Shown one piece after another: positions 7,812 through 16,966 of a stretch of 36,649 nucleotides of DNA. This DNA comes from JAABRU01 sp050180235 (GTDB lineage: Bacteria; Desulfobacterota; Desulfobacteria; Desulfobacterales; Desulfococcaceae). The notes under the pieces are model-generated. The model was given only the letters and a program-made list of their open reading frames with translations. It ran no database searches and was not told the DNA's origin. Each line of letters opens with the position of its first letter. Positions within the stretch are counted from its first letter, which is position 1. Where the stretch lies: assembly GCA_050180235.1 (NCBI GenBank), contig JBFXEJ010000058.1:1-36649 (forward strand), in the 5' to 3' direction. A program made the translations under genes and the position numbers.

Positions 7812-9089
7812 TTAATGCATTTCGGACAGGGGAATACATATGGTAAAGGCTGTTCCCTGTCCCACTTCACTTTCTGTTTCGATAAAACCGCCATGATCGC
7901 TGACAATCCCGTGAATGATGGACAGTCCCAGCCCCACTCCTCTGCCGATCTCTTTGGTGGTGAAAAAAGGTTCGTATATGCGGGACAGTATCTCTTCAGG
8001 TATGCCGGTTCCGGTATCTGCAATCCGGATGGCAACCCAGGGTTCGCCATTTTTTTCTTTCATTTCTGTCCGAATGGAAATGCTGGCATCGGTCTCCTCT
8101 TTTTTCAGACGTTCCTCAATGGCATCCAGGGCGTTGGACAGAATATTCATAAACACCTGATTGAGTCTGCCCGGGTAACACAGCAGAAGGGGAATGCTGC
8201 CGTATTCTTTTTTTATGGAAATCCTGTCTTTGTAACGGTGATGCAGGAGCATAAGGGCAGAATTCAGATTTTCATGCACATCCACAGCTTTTTTCATGCT
8301 TTCATCCAGCCGGGAAAAAGTGCGCAGTCCCTGAACAATGTCTGCTGTTCTTTCGGCTCCGATGCGGATGTTTTCCATCAGATCAGCCACGCCGCTGCGA
8401 ATGTCATCAATATCCAACTCCTTTTTCAGGGTTTCAATTCCGGAAACTTTCTGCACTGCATTTTCCGCTGTAAGTTCTCCGTATGCATCAAAAATTTTCC
8501 ATACATCGGCAGTGAGATGGGAAAGACCTTTGATTCCGGAAACGATAAAATTGATGGGATTGTTGATTTCATGTGCCACACCCGCAGTCAGCACACCCAG
8601 AGATGCCATTTTTTCAGACTGAACCAAATGCACCTGCGCAGCCTTGAGTTTTTCAAGTGCGGTTTCCAGTTCCGTGTTTTTGTTTTTCAGGGCTTCCCGG
8701 TAACGGTTCAGACGGATATGGGTCAGCACCCGCGCACAGACCTCTTCCACCTGAAACGGTTTGGTCACATAATCCACCCCTCCGGCGCGGAATGCCTCCA
8801 CTTTGTCCTGTGTTTCTGTATGTGCACTGATGAAAATGACCGGAATATCATGTGTGATGTCTGAGGCTTTGAGATGACGGCAGACTTCATAACCATCCAT
8901 TTCCGGCATGTTGATATCCAGCAGAATCACATCCGGCGGATCATTCACAGCAGACTTCAGGGCAATTGTCCCCCGCGGAAAAGGACGCACCCTGTATCCT
9001 CTGTCTCTTAGCATTTTTTCCAGCAGTCTGAGATTTGCAGGCATATCATCCACAATCATGACAGTGCCGTTTTCGATTTGCAATGGCAT
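7812..9089 (-). CDS. Response-regulator/histidine kinase fusion (REC-HisKA-HATPase)
   Basis: A 425-aa cytoplasmic protein. Residues 8-125 are a receiver domain with D14-D15, phosphoacceptor D58 in LLDINMPEMDG, S88 and K110. A coiled-coil (130-160) leads to HisKA with H173 in GVAHEINNPIN, the form typical of kinases such as those paired with REC domains in delta-type signalling. The HATPase follows: N319 in NILSNALDAI, D358 in ADTGTGIP, GVGLGLSIIHG at 385-395. It has no transmembrane segment, so its input probably arrives by phosphotransfer to D58. Start ATG 9089 is preceded by AAGGAG at a suitable distance on the minus strand. The stop codon abuts a MITE insertion. Confidence 0.92.
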   Translation of the reverse strand: MPLQIENGTVMIVDDMPANLRLLEKMLRDRGYRVRPFPRGTIALKSAVNDPPDVILLDINMPEMDGYEVCRHLKASDITHDIPVIFISAHTETQDKVEAFRAGGVDYVTKPFQVEEVCARVLTHIRLNRYREALKNKNTELETALEKLKAAQVHLVQSEKMASLGVLTAGVAHEINNPINFIVSGIKGLSHLTADVWKIFDAYGELTAENAVQKVSGIETLKKELDIDDIRSGVADLMENIRIGAERTADIVQGLRTFSRLDESMKKAVDVHENLNSALMLLHHRYKDRISIKKEYGSIPLLLCYPGRLNQVFMNILSNALDAIEERLKKEETDASISIRTEMKEKNGEPWVAIRIADTGTGIPEEILSRIYEPFFTTKEIGRGVGLGLSIIHGIVSDHGGFIETESEVGQGTAFTICIPLSEMH

Positions 9090-9180
9090 GAAACAACTCC
9101 TTTTTGAGGTTGCAGGTGTCAGGTGCGGGGAAAAAATTCTGTCAACATTTCCCTGATAATGCGAATTAAAAAATTACGAT

Positions 9181-9214
9181 AAGATTTGATAACTTCCCAA
9201 AAGTTGTCAAATCT
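9181..9214. repeat. Hairpin repeat related to the one at 10306-10338
   Basis: AAGATTTGATAACTT and AAGTTGTCAAATCTT form a 15-bp inverted repeat with one mismatch around CCCAA. A near-identical hairpin (AGATTTGACAACTTT with its complement) lies inside the element at 10184-10366, so this is a dispersed palindromic repeat. A T-rich stretch follows on the minus strand, so it could also end transcription of the zinc-ribbon gene. Confidence 0.65.
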
Positions 9215-9235
9215 TGCATAAATTTTAAACTTGCA

Positions 9236-9293
9236 TTGACAATCTAAAATTCAGTGGCTGGCGATAGCCCGTCCACTGGAATGACTGGTTATG
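9236..9293 (-). other. Degenerate attC-like site on the minus strand
   Basis: Read on the minus strand, the sequence begins ACATAACCAGTC and continues CAGTGGACGGGC...CCACTG, matching the site at 2797-2854 over most of its length. The second inner arm and the R' box have decayed: GTTGTTA is replaced by ATTGTCA. It lies just downstream of the minus-strand zinc-ribbon gene, the position expected for that gene's cassette attC. Confidence 0.6.
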
Positions 9294-9388
9294 TGAATAG
9301 CAAAAATTCTCCTCTCTATCTACGACTTTTCCTTTTTTAATGTATTTTTTATAAATTATTTTAAATTATTATCCAATTGCTATGATGG

Positions 9389-10057
9389 TCATTTTATAAT
9401 AAGATTAATACCGTCATGACGTATCTCGAATTTCTGACCACAATCAGAACATTTATATTTGCCTAATTGAATATTATCTCTATATTTTCCGCATTTTGGA
9501 CAATGAATTGATTTAGTGATAATTTCTTGTCCATTCCATTCGATAAGATCAGCCTTTAAGATTTTTTTAAAAAAATCAATCAAATATAATTCATCACTTT
9601 TTAAAACATACTTGGCTTTAGATGCTGAAAATATAATAACAACTAATGATAATACTGAACCAAAACATAAATGCAAACTGTATGCTTCTCCTTTTATCAA
9701 AACTGAAAAAGAATAAATTATTGAAAGAAATGATGCAACTATGTAAGCTGCACAATATACTGCTACACACAACACACTTAAATTAGGAACAAAACAGCCT
9801 TTTATAATTGTTTTACTATTGGAAGAAGTTATATTTCCGCTAAATATGGGGTTATTCTTTTTCCCAGAGTGCTTTTTATGAATTTTAAATGAATTTCCAT
9901 CAATTTTCCCCACTATCTCATTATCTCCATTTATAAAACCAAAAAATTGTTGTTTGCCGATATTGCTTTTCAAAAGTAAAATAGACTCTTCAATACTTAA
10001 AGATGTTATGAATATAAATTTAGGTTCGTTAACAAGCCATGTGAAGTATTTTGCCAT
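9389..10057 (-). CDS. Membrane protein with C-terminal zinc ribbon, unknown function
   Basis: A 222-aa protein. Start ATG 10057 (MAKYFTWLVNEPKF) is preferred over the in-frame upstream extension because AAAGGA precedes it. The N-terminal 110 residues are soluble and unrecognised. Two hydrophobic segments follow, roughly residues 114-140 (LSVLCVAVYCAAYIVASFLS) and 150-167 (CFGSVLSLVVIIF). The C-terminus is a CPKCGKY...YKCSDCGQKF zinc ribbon (four cysteines), which should face the cytoplasm if the two segments form a hairpin. The gene is AT-rich and flanked on its 3' side by a decayed attC-like site, so it is probably a lone minus-strand cassette lodged between kinase genes. No function can be assigned. 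Confidence 0.75.
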   Translation of the reverse strand: MAKYFTWLVNEPKFIFITSLSIEESILLLKSNIGKQQFFGFINGDNEIVGKIDGNSFKIHKKHSGKKNNPIFSGNITSSNSKTIIKGCFVPNLSVLCVAVYCAAYIVASFLSIIYSFSVLIKGEAYSLHLCFGSVLSLVVIIFSASKAKYVLKSDELYLIDFFKKILKADLIEWNGQEIITKSIHCPKCGKYRDNIQLGKYKCSDCGQKFEIRHDGINLIIK

Positions 10058-10183
10058 TTTTATTCCTTTTTGAGCATAACCAATTATATCAAATTTGAAA
10101 AAGATTTCAGCATTGAACCCCCGCAGAGCAGTGTGCAGGTTCGGAGCCAAATATACAGTTGTTTTTTTGCCAAATTTTCCATA

Positions 10184-10366
10184 AGGTGATTTCTGAAAAT
10201 AAATATACCAATTCAGATTCACAGTCAGTAGGGTGGGCAAAATCGCTTATAGTACAGGGCAGCAGAGAATCTCCGACAGCGATTTTGCCCACCCTACAGG
10301 CTGAAAGATTTGACAACTTTCGGAAAGTTGTCAAATCTGAGAGATATTCTTTTCAGGAAATCACCT
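10184..10366. mobile_element. MITE family B, copy 2 (183 bp)
   Basis: Starts AGGTGATTTCTGAAAAT and ends TTTTCAGGAAATCACCT. Inside are a GTAGGGTGGGCAAAATCGCT inverted repeat (about 10229-10248 and 10279-10298) and a second hairpin at 10306-10338. Its right end overlaps the last two codons of the large kinase gene at 10361, so AGG and the stop TGA of that gene come from the element's terminus. Confidence 0.8.
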
Positions 10367-13300
10367 AAGATCCTCAATCGCCCCCAATATTTTTTCATAT
10401 TCATAAGCATCGGCCAGAGTGCGCAGTTTTTCTGCCAAAAGTATATCATATTCTGCGATTTGATCAATGAGTTCCTGCAAGTGATCCATATATCCCCCTT
10501 CTGCGGCCTGACGTATTTCCCGAATCAGTTCTTCCGGCAGATGAGGCCGGGATGCCGACTGATCCTCAGCAGTTGCGGACTGTCCCTCTTTTTGCCTGTC
10601 TTCAGGTTCATGAGCAGACGCGGGGATATTTTCACTCTCATAAAGGTACTCAGCACCCAGCCGGATATGAAGTTCCTCAAAAATTTCTTTTTCTTTGAAT
10701 GGCTTGCGGATAAAAGCATCTGCTCCGTGCGCCATAACCGATTTTCTTTCCTCCTCCAGCGCACTGGCACTGACTGCAATGATGACCGTGTTTTTTCCTT
10801 CAGGCATGGCTTTGATCCGTCTGGTGACTTCCACACCGTTCATCACCGGCATACGGATATCCAGCAGCAGTGCATGGGGATGCCAGTTTTCAAAAAATTC
10901 AATGGCTTCTGCTCCGTTGTCTGCTGTTTTTACGGCAAAACCAACCCGTTCCAGCATCCGGGTCAGAATATCCCGGTTGGATTCTTTGTCATCCACAACC
11001 AGAATGCGGAAAATCGGCTGATCGGTGCGCAGAGCCACAACCCGCTGATCCGGAAGATGTTTTGCAGGCTGATCCGCACTTTCTGTCAAAGGTATGAGGA
11101 AGGTAAAACAACTGCCTTTGTCCGGTTCACTGCGTACCTGAATATCGCCTTTCATCAGACGGGCATATTCACGGGAAATGGCAAGTCCAAGCCCGGTTCC
11201 CTCAATATTCCGGTCATCCATTTTCTGCTCAAATGGCTGAAAAATTCTGTCCAGATTTTCTGCTGAAATGCCGCTTCCTGTGTCCTCCACTTCAAAACAG
11301 ACTGTGCAGGCATCTGTTTCGGAAATTTCCTGCTTTTTGGCAACCCGCAGAACAATGCCGCCTTCTTTGGTGAATTTCACTGCATTGCCCATGAGATTGA
11401 TGAGCACCTGCCGGATTTTTCCCTCATCTGCGAATACATAACAGGGCAGATCATCAGAAATCAGGACTTCCAGTTGCAGACCTTTGGCAGAGGTGCGAAT
11501 CTGAAACATCATTTCCAAATCATGGATCAGGCCGTGCAGATCAAAGGAAACCGGATTGAGTTCAGTCTTTCCTGCCTCAATTTTGGACATTTCCAGAATG
11601 TCATTGATAATGGAAAGCAGATGCTCGCCGCTGCGGCCAATGATATGCAGATATTTCTGCTGCTCTGCTGTCAATGTGCCATCCTGCGACATAATCTGGG
11701 TATAACCCAAAATTGCATTCATGGGCGTTCGGATTTCATGGCTCATATTTGCCAGAAACACGCTTTTGGAGCGGTTCGCGAATTCTGCCGCATCTCTGGC
11801 CTTGCGGAGTTCTTTCTGTGCCTGACTGCGCTGTGTGATTTCTGCGGAAAGTCTGCGGTTCCAGTACAGAAACAGAAGAATCAGCACAAAAGCCGGTGTC
11901 AGCACCTTCCAAATCAGGGAATAATCCGCGACCCGCTCGTATTTCACAGAAATCCACTGCTGATAAACAGCATTGCGTTCTGTTTCCGGTATAGCGTCCA
12001 AAGCCTTTTGCAGAATCTGTGCCAGTATGGGCCAGTCATTGCGCACAGCCAGAGACTGTGCATAAACATAGGGAGTATCCCCGGCCACCTTGATGGCAGG
12101 ATGCCGCAGTTTTCCCAGATAATATCCGGTTGACAGAATATCCCCGACAAAGGCAAAAACCTGTCCTGACTCCAGTTTTTCCAGAGCATCCGGTATATTT
12201 TCCATGTAAACCAGTTCCATATCCGGATAATCGCGCAGTAACCATTCCGCAGCAGCATTGTCCTGCACCACTGCCACTTTTCTGCCTCTGAGTTCTGTCA
12301 GTTTTCCCACATAGGTGATCTCATTGCGTGTGAAAATCACAACCGGAACCGAAAGCCAGGGACGGGTGAAAAGCAGATGCCGGTTTCTTTCTGGCGTCTG
12401 GGACAGGCAGGAAAACATATCCATCTGCCTGGCTGCGGTTTTGGGTATCAAATCCTTCCATTCCATATTCTGTATGGTTTCAAACTGAAGCCCTGTCATA
12501 TCTCCTATGATTTTCAGATATTCAATGGCAATTCCCTGATACTGTCCTTTGGCATCCAGAAATTCCACCGGCGCCCAGTTGGGATCAGAGGCCACCCGGA
12601 TAACAGGATGGGAGCGGATCCAGTAGGATTCCTCCTCGGTCAGGGAAATGGCCTGTGATGAATCTTCTTTCACTGGCTGATCATAGTGCAGAGGCGTCCA
12701 TTTTCTGAAAATGCTGATTCTTTCCTCCTCGGAAATGGAATCCAATGCCCGGTTAATCAAATCAGCAAGCACAGGCCAGTCTTTGCGCACGGCAAAGGCA
12801 AGGGGATTGGGCATCTGATCCGTATGTGCGGCAATTTTCAGATTGCTCAGGCTCAGTTCCCGGATCATATGTGTGACCACAGCCAGATTGCCGATGGCTG
12901 CATCTGCTTCCCCGCGTGAGAGCATAAGCAAAGCCTGCTGAAAGGTATCGCAGAGAATGGGCTGTATCTGTGTATATTCTCTGACAAATCCCTCATGGGA
13001 ACTGCTGATCTGCACAGCCACTTTTGCATCTTTCAGATCAGAAAGGGATTTCACTGCGGATTCTGTACGCGTGACAATCACACGGGGAAAACTGAGATAG
13101 GGACGGGTATAAGTGAAATATTTTTTTCTTTCCGCAGTAATGCCCACACATGGCAGAACATCAACTTCCTGTTTTGCGGCTTTTCCCATGACATCTTTCC
13201 ATGCAAGTCCGCTTATATGTTCAAATTTCAGTCCCAGCCGCTCTCCGATAAGTTTCACATATTCTGCTGCCATGCCCCGGTATTCTCCGTTGCCGGAAAT

Positions 13301-14203
13301 AAATTCAAAAGGCGGAAATTCAGGATCAACTCCCATACGGATGATCGGATGCGCCCGTATCCATGCTTTTTCCTCTTCAGTGATCTGTGGGTGCAGTCCC
13401 TGTTTTGCCCCGGATGTCCAACCGGATGTCCAAATCGATGGAGACTGGGACAGATAGCGATCCAGAATGCTGTAATACACAGAATCAGATTTCTCTTTCA
13501 TTTCCCGGACAGCCAAATCAATTCTTTCCCCCAGATATTTGCCCAAAGGACTGGCTTTGGGAAAAGTAAACCGCAGATGTATGGGATTGAAGATCACAGA
13601 TGAGGCCGAAACCCGGTACTGTTTTTCATGCAGTTCACCGAACATGCGGTTGACCACGCCCGCGTCCGCATCTCCTGCATCCAGAAGCCGGAATACATTT
13701 TTATAATCTTCCACTTCGGCATACTGGCAGGAAATGCCGAATTTCTGCAAAAGGCTTTTGATACCTTCAGGGCCGTCCGTGTGAATGCTTCCCTTCATCA
13801 CGGCCACCCGTGCATCTTTGAGAGCCAGCAGCGATTCAAGGCCAAATCCCCTGCGGGTGTAAACCGCTCCCCAGTTGATGAAAATGCTTTCCTGAGAAAA
13901 ATCATATTTTTGGCTGCGTTCTTCGGAATATGCCACATCCGGCATTATATCAATGTCACCGGTTTCAAGCCGCTGCAGGCATTCCTCCCAGGAGCCGTGC
14001 ACATAAGCAATATTCCATTTCTCCTGAGCTGCAATCACACGCAGCAGATCCGGAAAAATGCCGGACACGCGCCCCTGTGCATCGGTGAAAACTTTGGGCG
14101 GATTTTCATAGGCTCCGACTCGGATGGTATCCGGAATTTCCGGCTGTGCATGTATATGCAGGGGAAAGAAAATGCAGATCAGCAGAAGTATGCAGGTTTT
14201 CAT
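10361..14203 (-). CDS. Large hybrid sensor kinase with three periplasmic solute-binding domains
   Basis: About 1280 aa from the preferred start at 14203, which begins a signal-peptide-like MKTCILLLICIFFPLHIHA. No clear ribosome site is visible, and in-frame ATGs up to 14281 remain possible. Three consecutive solute-binding family 3 domains follow, at roughly residues 25-255, 285-505 and 533-755 (for example IRVGAYENPPKVF, IRMGVDPEFPPFEF and IRVASDPNWAPVEFLD). A transmembrane helix lies at 762-780. HisKA has H822 in NMSHEIRTPMNA. The HATPase has N940, DTGSGI (974-979) and GTGLGLAIS. A receiver follows with D1071-D1072, D1115 and K1167. The C-terminus (1222-1280) is helical, and I saw no clear Hpt histidine in it. 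This is the BvgS/EvgS-like plan, sensing small ligands such as amino acids. The last Arg and stop codon come from an abutting MITE. Confidence 0.92.
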   Translation of the reverse strand: MKTCILLLICIFFPLHIHAQPEIPDTIRVGAYENPPKVFTDAQGRVSGIFPDLLRVIAAQEKWNIAYVHGSWEECLQRLETGDIDIMPDVAYSEERSQKYDFSQESIFINWGAVYTRRGFGLESLLALKDARVAVMKGSIHTDGPEGIKSLLQKFGISCQYAEVEDYKNVFRLLDAGDADAGVVNRMFGELHEKQYRVSASSVIFNPIHLRFTFPKASPLGKYLGERIDLAVREMKEKSDSVYYSILDRYLSQSPSIWTSGWTSGAKQGLHPQITEEEKAWIRAHPIIRMGVDPEFPPFEFISGNGEYRGMAAEYVKLIGERLGLKFEHISGLAWKDVMGKAAKQEVDVLPCVGITAERKKYFTYTRPYLSFPRVIVTRTESAVKSLSDLKDAKVAVQISSSHEGFVREYTQIQPILCDTFQQALLMLSRGEADAAIGNLAVVTHMIRELSLSNLKIAAHTDQMPNPLAFAVRKDWPVLADLINRALDSISEEERISIFRKWTPLHYDQPVKEDSSQAISLTEEESYWIRSHPVIRVASDPNWAPVEFLDAKGQYQGIAIEYLKIIGDMTGLQFETIQNMEWKDLIPKTAARQMDMFSCLSQTPERNRHLLFTRPWLSVPVVIFTRNEITYVGKLTELRGRKVAVVQDNAAAEWLLRDYPDMELVYMENIPDALEKLESGQVFAFVGDILSTGYYLGKLRHPAIKVAGDTPYVYAQSLAVRNDWPILAQILQKALDAIPETERNAVYQQWISVKYERVADYSLIWKVLTPAFVLILLFLYWNRRLSAEITQRSQAQKELRKARDAAEFANRSKSVFLANMSHEIRTPMNAILGYTQIMSQDGTLTAEQQKYLHIIGRSGEHLLSIINDILEMSKIEAGKTELNPVSFDLHGLIHDLEMMFQIRTSAKGLQLEVLISDDLPCYVFADEGKIRQVLINLMGNAVKFTKEGGIVLRVAKKQEISETDACTVCFEVEDTGSGISAENLDRIFQPFEQKMDDRNIEGTGLGLAISREYARLMKGDIQVRSEPDKGSCFTFLIPLTESADQPAKHLPDQRVVALRTDQPIFRILVVDDKESNRDILTRMLERVGFAVKTADNGAEAIEFFENWHPHALLLDIRMPVMNGVEVTRRIKAMPEGKNTVIIAVSASALEEERKSVMAHGADAFIRKPFKEKEIFEELHIRLGAEYLYESENIPASAHEPEDRQKEGQSATAEDQSASRPHLPEELIREIRQAAEGGYMDHLQELIDQIAEYDILLAEKLRTLADAYEYEKILGAIEDLR

Positions 14204-14355
14204 AAAAAAAACACTGGAACAGCAGCAGCGGAAAGGTGCAATGAAACATCTGACGGAGTGCATATACATAAATTTCACCATTTTTTTTAAACCTGCCGGA
14301 AATCAGATTTAATCCATCTTTACAAAAGGGAAAACTCTGTGTCCATGCCAAATTT

Positions 14356-14447
14356 ATACCGATTCGCCATTGAAAATATACTTATCAAACACACCTCTGC
14401 CCCTCTCAGGAGGGGATTTTCTGAAAAAATCAATGGAGAATTGGTAT
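14356..14447. repeat. Inverted-repeat element 1 upstream of proA (92 bp)
   Basis: ATACCGATTCGCCATTGA at the left and the complement of ATACCAATTCTCCATTGA at the right give 16 of 18 matching terminal positions. The centre holds a CCCCTCTCAGGAGGGG hairpin. It is non-coding and MITE-like, in the divergent region between the large kinase and proA. Confidence 0.65.
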
Positions 14448-14455
14448 TATATCAA

Positions 14456-14606
14456 TTATGTAACTGATGTTACGCAGCCTTTCAAAAATCAGGAAGTTCT
14501 TCCCGCTCACCATCATTTTTGTGAAAGCATAAATCCATTATTTTAAAGATGTTGTGGATGCCGACTTTCTCCTGCATGACAGTGTCGCGTAACATGAGTT
14601 ATGTAA
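14456..14606. repeat. Inverted-repeat element 2 upstream of proA (about 150 bp)
   Basis: The left end contains TAACTGATGTTACGC and the right end the complement of TAACTCATGTTACGC (14 of 15 match). The arms are themselves palindromic (GTTACATAAC...GTTAC). It is non-coding. Between it and proA (14607-14931) the sequence is AT-rich, with no gene and no clear promoter match that I could defend. Confidence 0.55.
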
Positions 14607-14931
14607 CAATTCTGAATTATATACTGGATCGGGGAAAAAATAAAGAAAAAAGATATTGAACAGATCTTTGTTTTATGGCATAATTTATGCCAATTGAACA
14701 CAGTCAGAATATAAGCACCCTGATTTCCCTTTTGCAAAGAGGAATTTTCAGATACTTGTATAAGTAAGTCAGCATAAATTTTCGGGTATAAAATTTTCAG
14801 AAAAATCCTGTTTTTCGGAAAAACCGGATTTTCTGAATACACGGAAAATTTCGTTTGTCTAACTTAAAAACTCCCCGGATTTTTTTCACAAAAAAGGGGA
14901 TGAATACTGTTTCACAAAATAAGGAAAGATT

Positions 14932-16227
14932 ATGGACATACAGCAGACAGCCATACAGGCAAAGTCCGCAGCCATTGCACTGGCAGCGGTGAAAACAGAT
15001 GTGAAGAATCAGGCTCTTGCGGAAATCGCAGCCGCGCTGGAAAAGAATAAGGCAGAAATTGCCGCAGCCAACCGGGCCGATCTGCAAAGATCAGAAAAGG
15101 AGAAACTGGCCGCGCCACTGCTCAAACGCCTGAAATTTGATGAAAGCAAAATCAGAGAGGCATGTGACGGCCTGAAAAGTCTGGAAAAACTCGCTGATCC
15201 TGTGGGTGAAACCCTGACTGCTACGGAATTGGATGAGGGACTGGAACTGTACAAGGTAAGCTGTCCCATTGGTGTCATCGGCGTGATTTTTGAATCCCGG
15301 CCTGATGCGCTGGTGCAGATTTCGGCCCTTTGTCTGAAAAGCGGAAATGCAGTGCTGTTAAAAGGCGGCAGTGAGGCTGCGGAAACCAACCGCATTCTGG
15401 CCGCTGTCATCCATGACGCGGGAGTAAAGGCAGGCATTCCCAAAGGCTGGCTGGCATTGCTGGAAACCCGTGCAGATGTGGCAGATATGCTGGGAATGGA
15501 CAAATACATTGATCTGATTATTCCCAGAGGCAGCAACGCATTTGTCCGGCATATCATGGACAATACCAATATTCCGGTTATGGGACATGCAGACGGCATC
15601 TGTCATGTGTATATTGACAGCAAAGCAGATCCGGCTATGGCTGTGCGCATTGCAGTGGACAGCAAAACCCAGTATGTGGCCGTGTGCAATACTGCGGAAA
15701 CCATACTGGTGCATAAGGATATTGCGGCAAAAGTCCTGCCCCTTCTCAAAGATGCTTTGGAAGCCAAACATGTGGAAATCCGGGGATGTGAACAAACCCG
15801 AAAAATCATTGATGCAAAAGTCGCAACTGAGGAAGACTGGCGCACGGAATATCTTGATTTGATTGTATCTGTAAAAATCGTTGACAGTCTGGATGTGGCA
15901 GTGGAGCATATCAACTGCTATGGTTCAGGTCACACAGATGTGATTGTCACCCAGGATCGCAGCAGGGGCATACGGTTTATGGATTATGTGGATTCTGCTG
16001 ATGTTTTTCTTAACTGCAGTTCCAGGTTCAGTGACGGTTTCCGTTTCGGTCTGGGCGCGGAAGTGGGCATCAGCACAGGCAAAATCCATGCACGCGGCCC
16101 TGTGGGACTGGAAGGGCTGGTCATCTACAAATGGCGGATGTTCGGAAACGGGCATATTGTGGCTGACTATGCAGGTTCTCAGGCAAAACCCTTCACCCAT
16201 CGCAGGCTGAATAAAAAATCCTTGTAA
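14932..16227 (+). CDS. proA: Gamma-glutamyl phosphate reductase
   Basis: A 431-aa protein of full family length. It catalyses NADPH-dependent reduction of gamma-glutamyl phosphate to glutamate-5-semialdehyde in proline synthesis, in the cytoplasm. Recognisable segments are GVIGVIFESRPDALVQI (about residues 110-126), LKGGSEA (about 140-147), the catalytic cysteine in YVAVCNTAETILVHKD, and the C-terminal GRMFGNGHIVADY-like region (KWRMFGNGHIVADYAG). AAGGAAAG precedes ATG 14932. No proB is adjacent. A hairpin at 16279-16309 may end the transcript. The next gene is a recombination gene, so no functional operon is implied. Confidence 0.97.
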   Translation: MDIQQTAIQAKSAAIALAAVKTDVKNQALAEIAAALEKNKAEIAAANRADLQRSEKEKLAAPLLKRLKFDESKIREACDGLKSLEKLADPVGETLTATELDEGLELYKVSCPIGVIGVIFESRPDALVQISALCLKSGNAVLLKGGSEAAETNRILAAVIHDAGVKAGIPKGWLALLETRADVADMLGMDKYIDLIIPRGSNAFVRHIMDNTNIPVMGHADGICHVYIDSKADPAMAVRIAVDSKTQYVAVCNTAETILVHKDIAAKVLPLLKDALEAKHVEIRGCEQTRKIIDAKVATEEDWRTEYLDLIVSVKIVDSLDVAVEHINCYGSGHTDVIVTQDRSRGIRFMDYVDSADVFLNCSSRFSDGFRFGLGAEVGISTGKIHARGPVGLEGLVIYKWRMFGNGHIVADYAGSQAKPFTHRRLNKKSL

Positions 16228-16278
16228 GTTTTCCCAAAAAAAGTTATAATACTCCATTTTGCAGACTTATTTACAGAT

Positions 16279-16309
16279 CAGGTTCCGGCGGACTGAACTC
16301 CGGAACCTG
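16279..16309. terminator. Possible hairpin terminator after proA
   Basis: CAGGTTCCGG and CCGGAACCTG form a perfect 10-bp stem around an 11-nt loop, followed by the T-rich TATTTTC. It lies between proA and the rdgC-like gene. The T-tract is short, so termination may be partial. Confidence 0.55.
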
Positions 16310-16348
16310 TATTTTCGGAATTTTAAAGCATTATTTGGGAATAATTTT

Positions 16349-16963
16349 ATGGGATTATTATCATCTACGGTTTCCATCACCCGTTACAGAGTAGACGGAA
16401 AAATGGAAAACCAGCTTATGGAAAATATTGCAAAGGGACTCAGGGAAAACACCCTGTCCGAGATTGACAGCGAGCCTTTGGACAAGGCTGTGGGCTGGAC
16501 TTCCTTTGGCAGTCCCTTTCATCCGGATTTTGAGGGAAATTCCTTTGTCATCGGAACCCAGTTTCTTTTTTCTCTGCGGATTGACAAAAAAAGCATTCCC
16601 GCGAAGGTGGTCAAAAAACACTTGGACATGGAAATTGCCAAACGCCTGAAGGAAAGCGGCAGAGAGCATCTGTCGCGCAATGAAAAACAGGCGGCAAAAG
16701 AGCATGTTCTCAATGTTCTCAGTCTCCGCATTCCCGCAACACCAAGTATATATGATGTTTTGTGGAGTTACGAGGAAGCGGGCCTGTGGTTTTTTTCCAC
16801 ACAGAAATCAGCGAATGAGGAACTGGAAACCCTGTTCACCAAATCCTTCGGCCTGAACCTGATCCGGCTTTTCCCCTACACACTTGCGGAACTGGGTGCG
16901 GGACTTTCCGAAACTGAGAGGGAGGCCCTTACCGGACTGGAGCAGTCCCGTTTTACGGAGTAA
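16349..16963 (+). CDS. rdgC: Recombination-associated protein RdgC-like
   Basis: A 204-aa protein from ATG 16349 (MGLLSSTVSITRYRV); the 30-codon upstream extension is rejected as it overlaps the hairpin. The order of motifs fits RdgC, the DNA-binding ring protein that modulates RecA: GWTSFGSPFHPDF (the 'GW' segment), a KKSIPAKVVKKHLD segment, then LSRNEKQAAKEHVLNVLSL, and SYEEAGLWFFSTQKSANEEL. It is shorter than E. coli RdgC (about 300 aa) and lacks the C-terminal part, so it represents a short subfamily. A weak GGGA precedes the start. The next gene starts 3 nt downstream, so the two form an operon. Confidence 0.8.
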   Translation: MGLLSSTVSITRYRVDGKMENQLMENIAKGLRENTLSEIDSEPLDKAVGWTSFGSPFHPDFEGNSFVIGTQFLFSLRIDKKSIPAKVVKKHLDMEIAKRLKESGREHLSRNEKQAAKEHVLNVLSLRIPATPSIYDVLWSYEEAGLWFFSTQKSANEELETLFTKSFGLNLIRLFPYTLAELGAGLSETEREALTGLEQSRFTE

Positions 16964-16966
16964 ATC

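Noticed and set aside
7580..8050. A 156-codon minus-strand frame overlapping the second kinase and the MITE
   Set aside because: It reads the kinase in another frame and runs through a repeat element.
10074..10130. A possible further minus-strand attC before the zinc-ribbon gene (GTTATGC box)
   Set aside because: Only one box could be matched; no convincing R'' box or stem was found.
10058..10240. N-terminal 61-codon extension of the zinc-ribbon membrane gene
   Set aside because: It runs into the MITE at 10184, and AAAGGA precedes the inner ATG at 10057.
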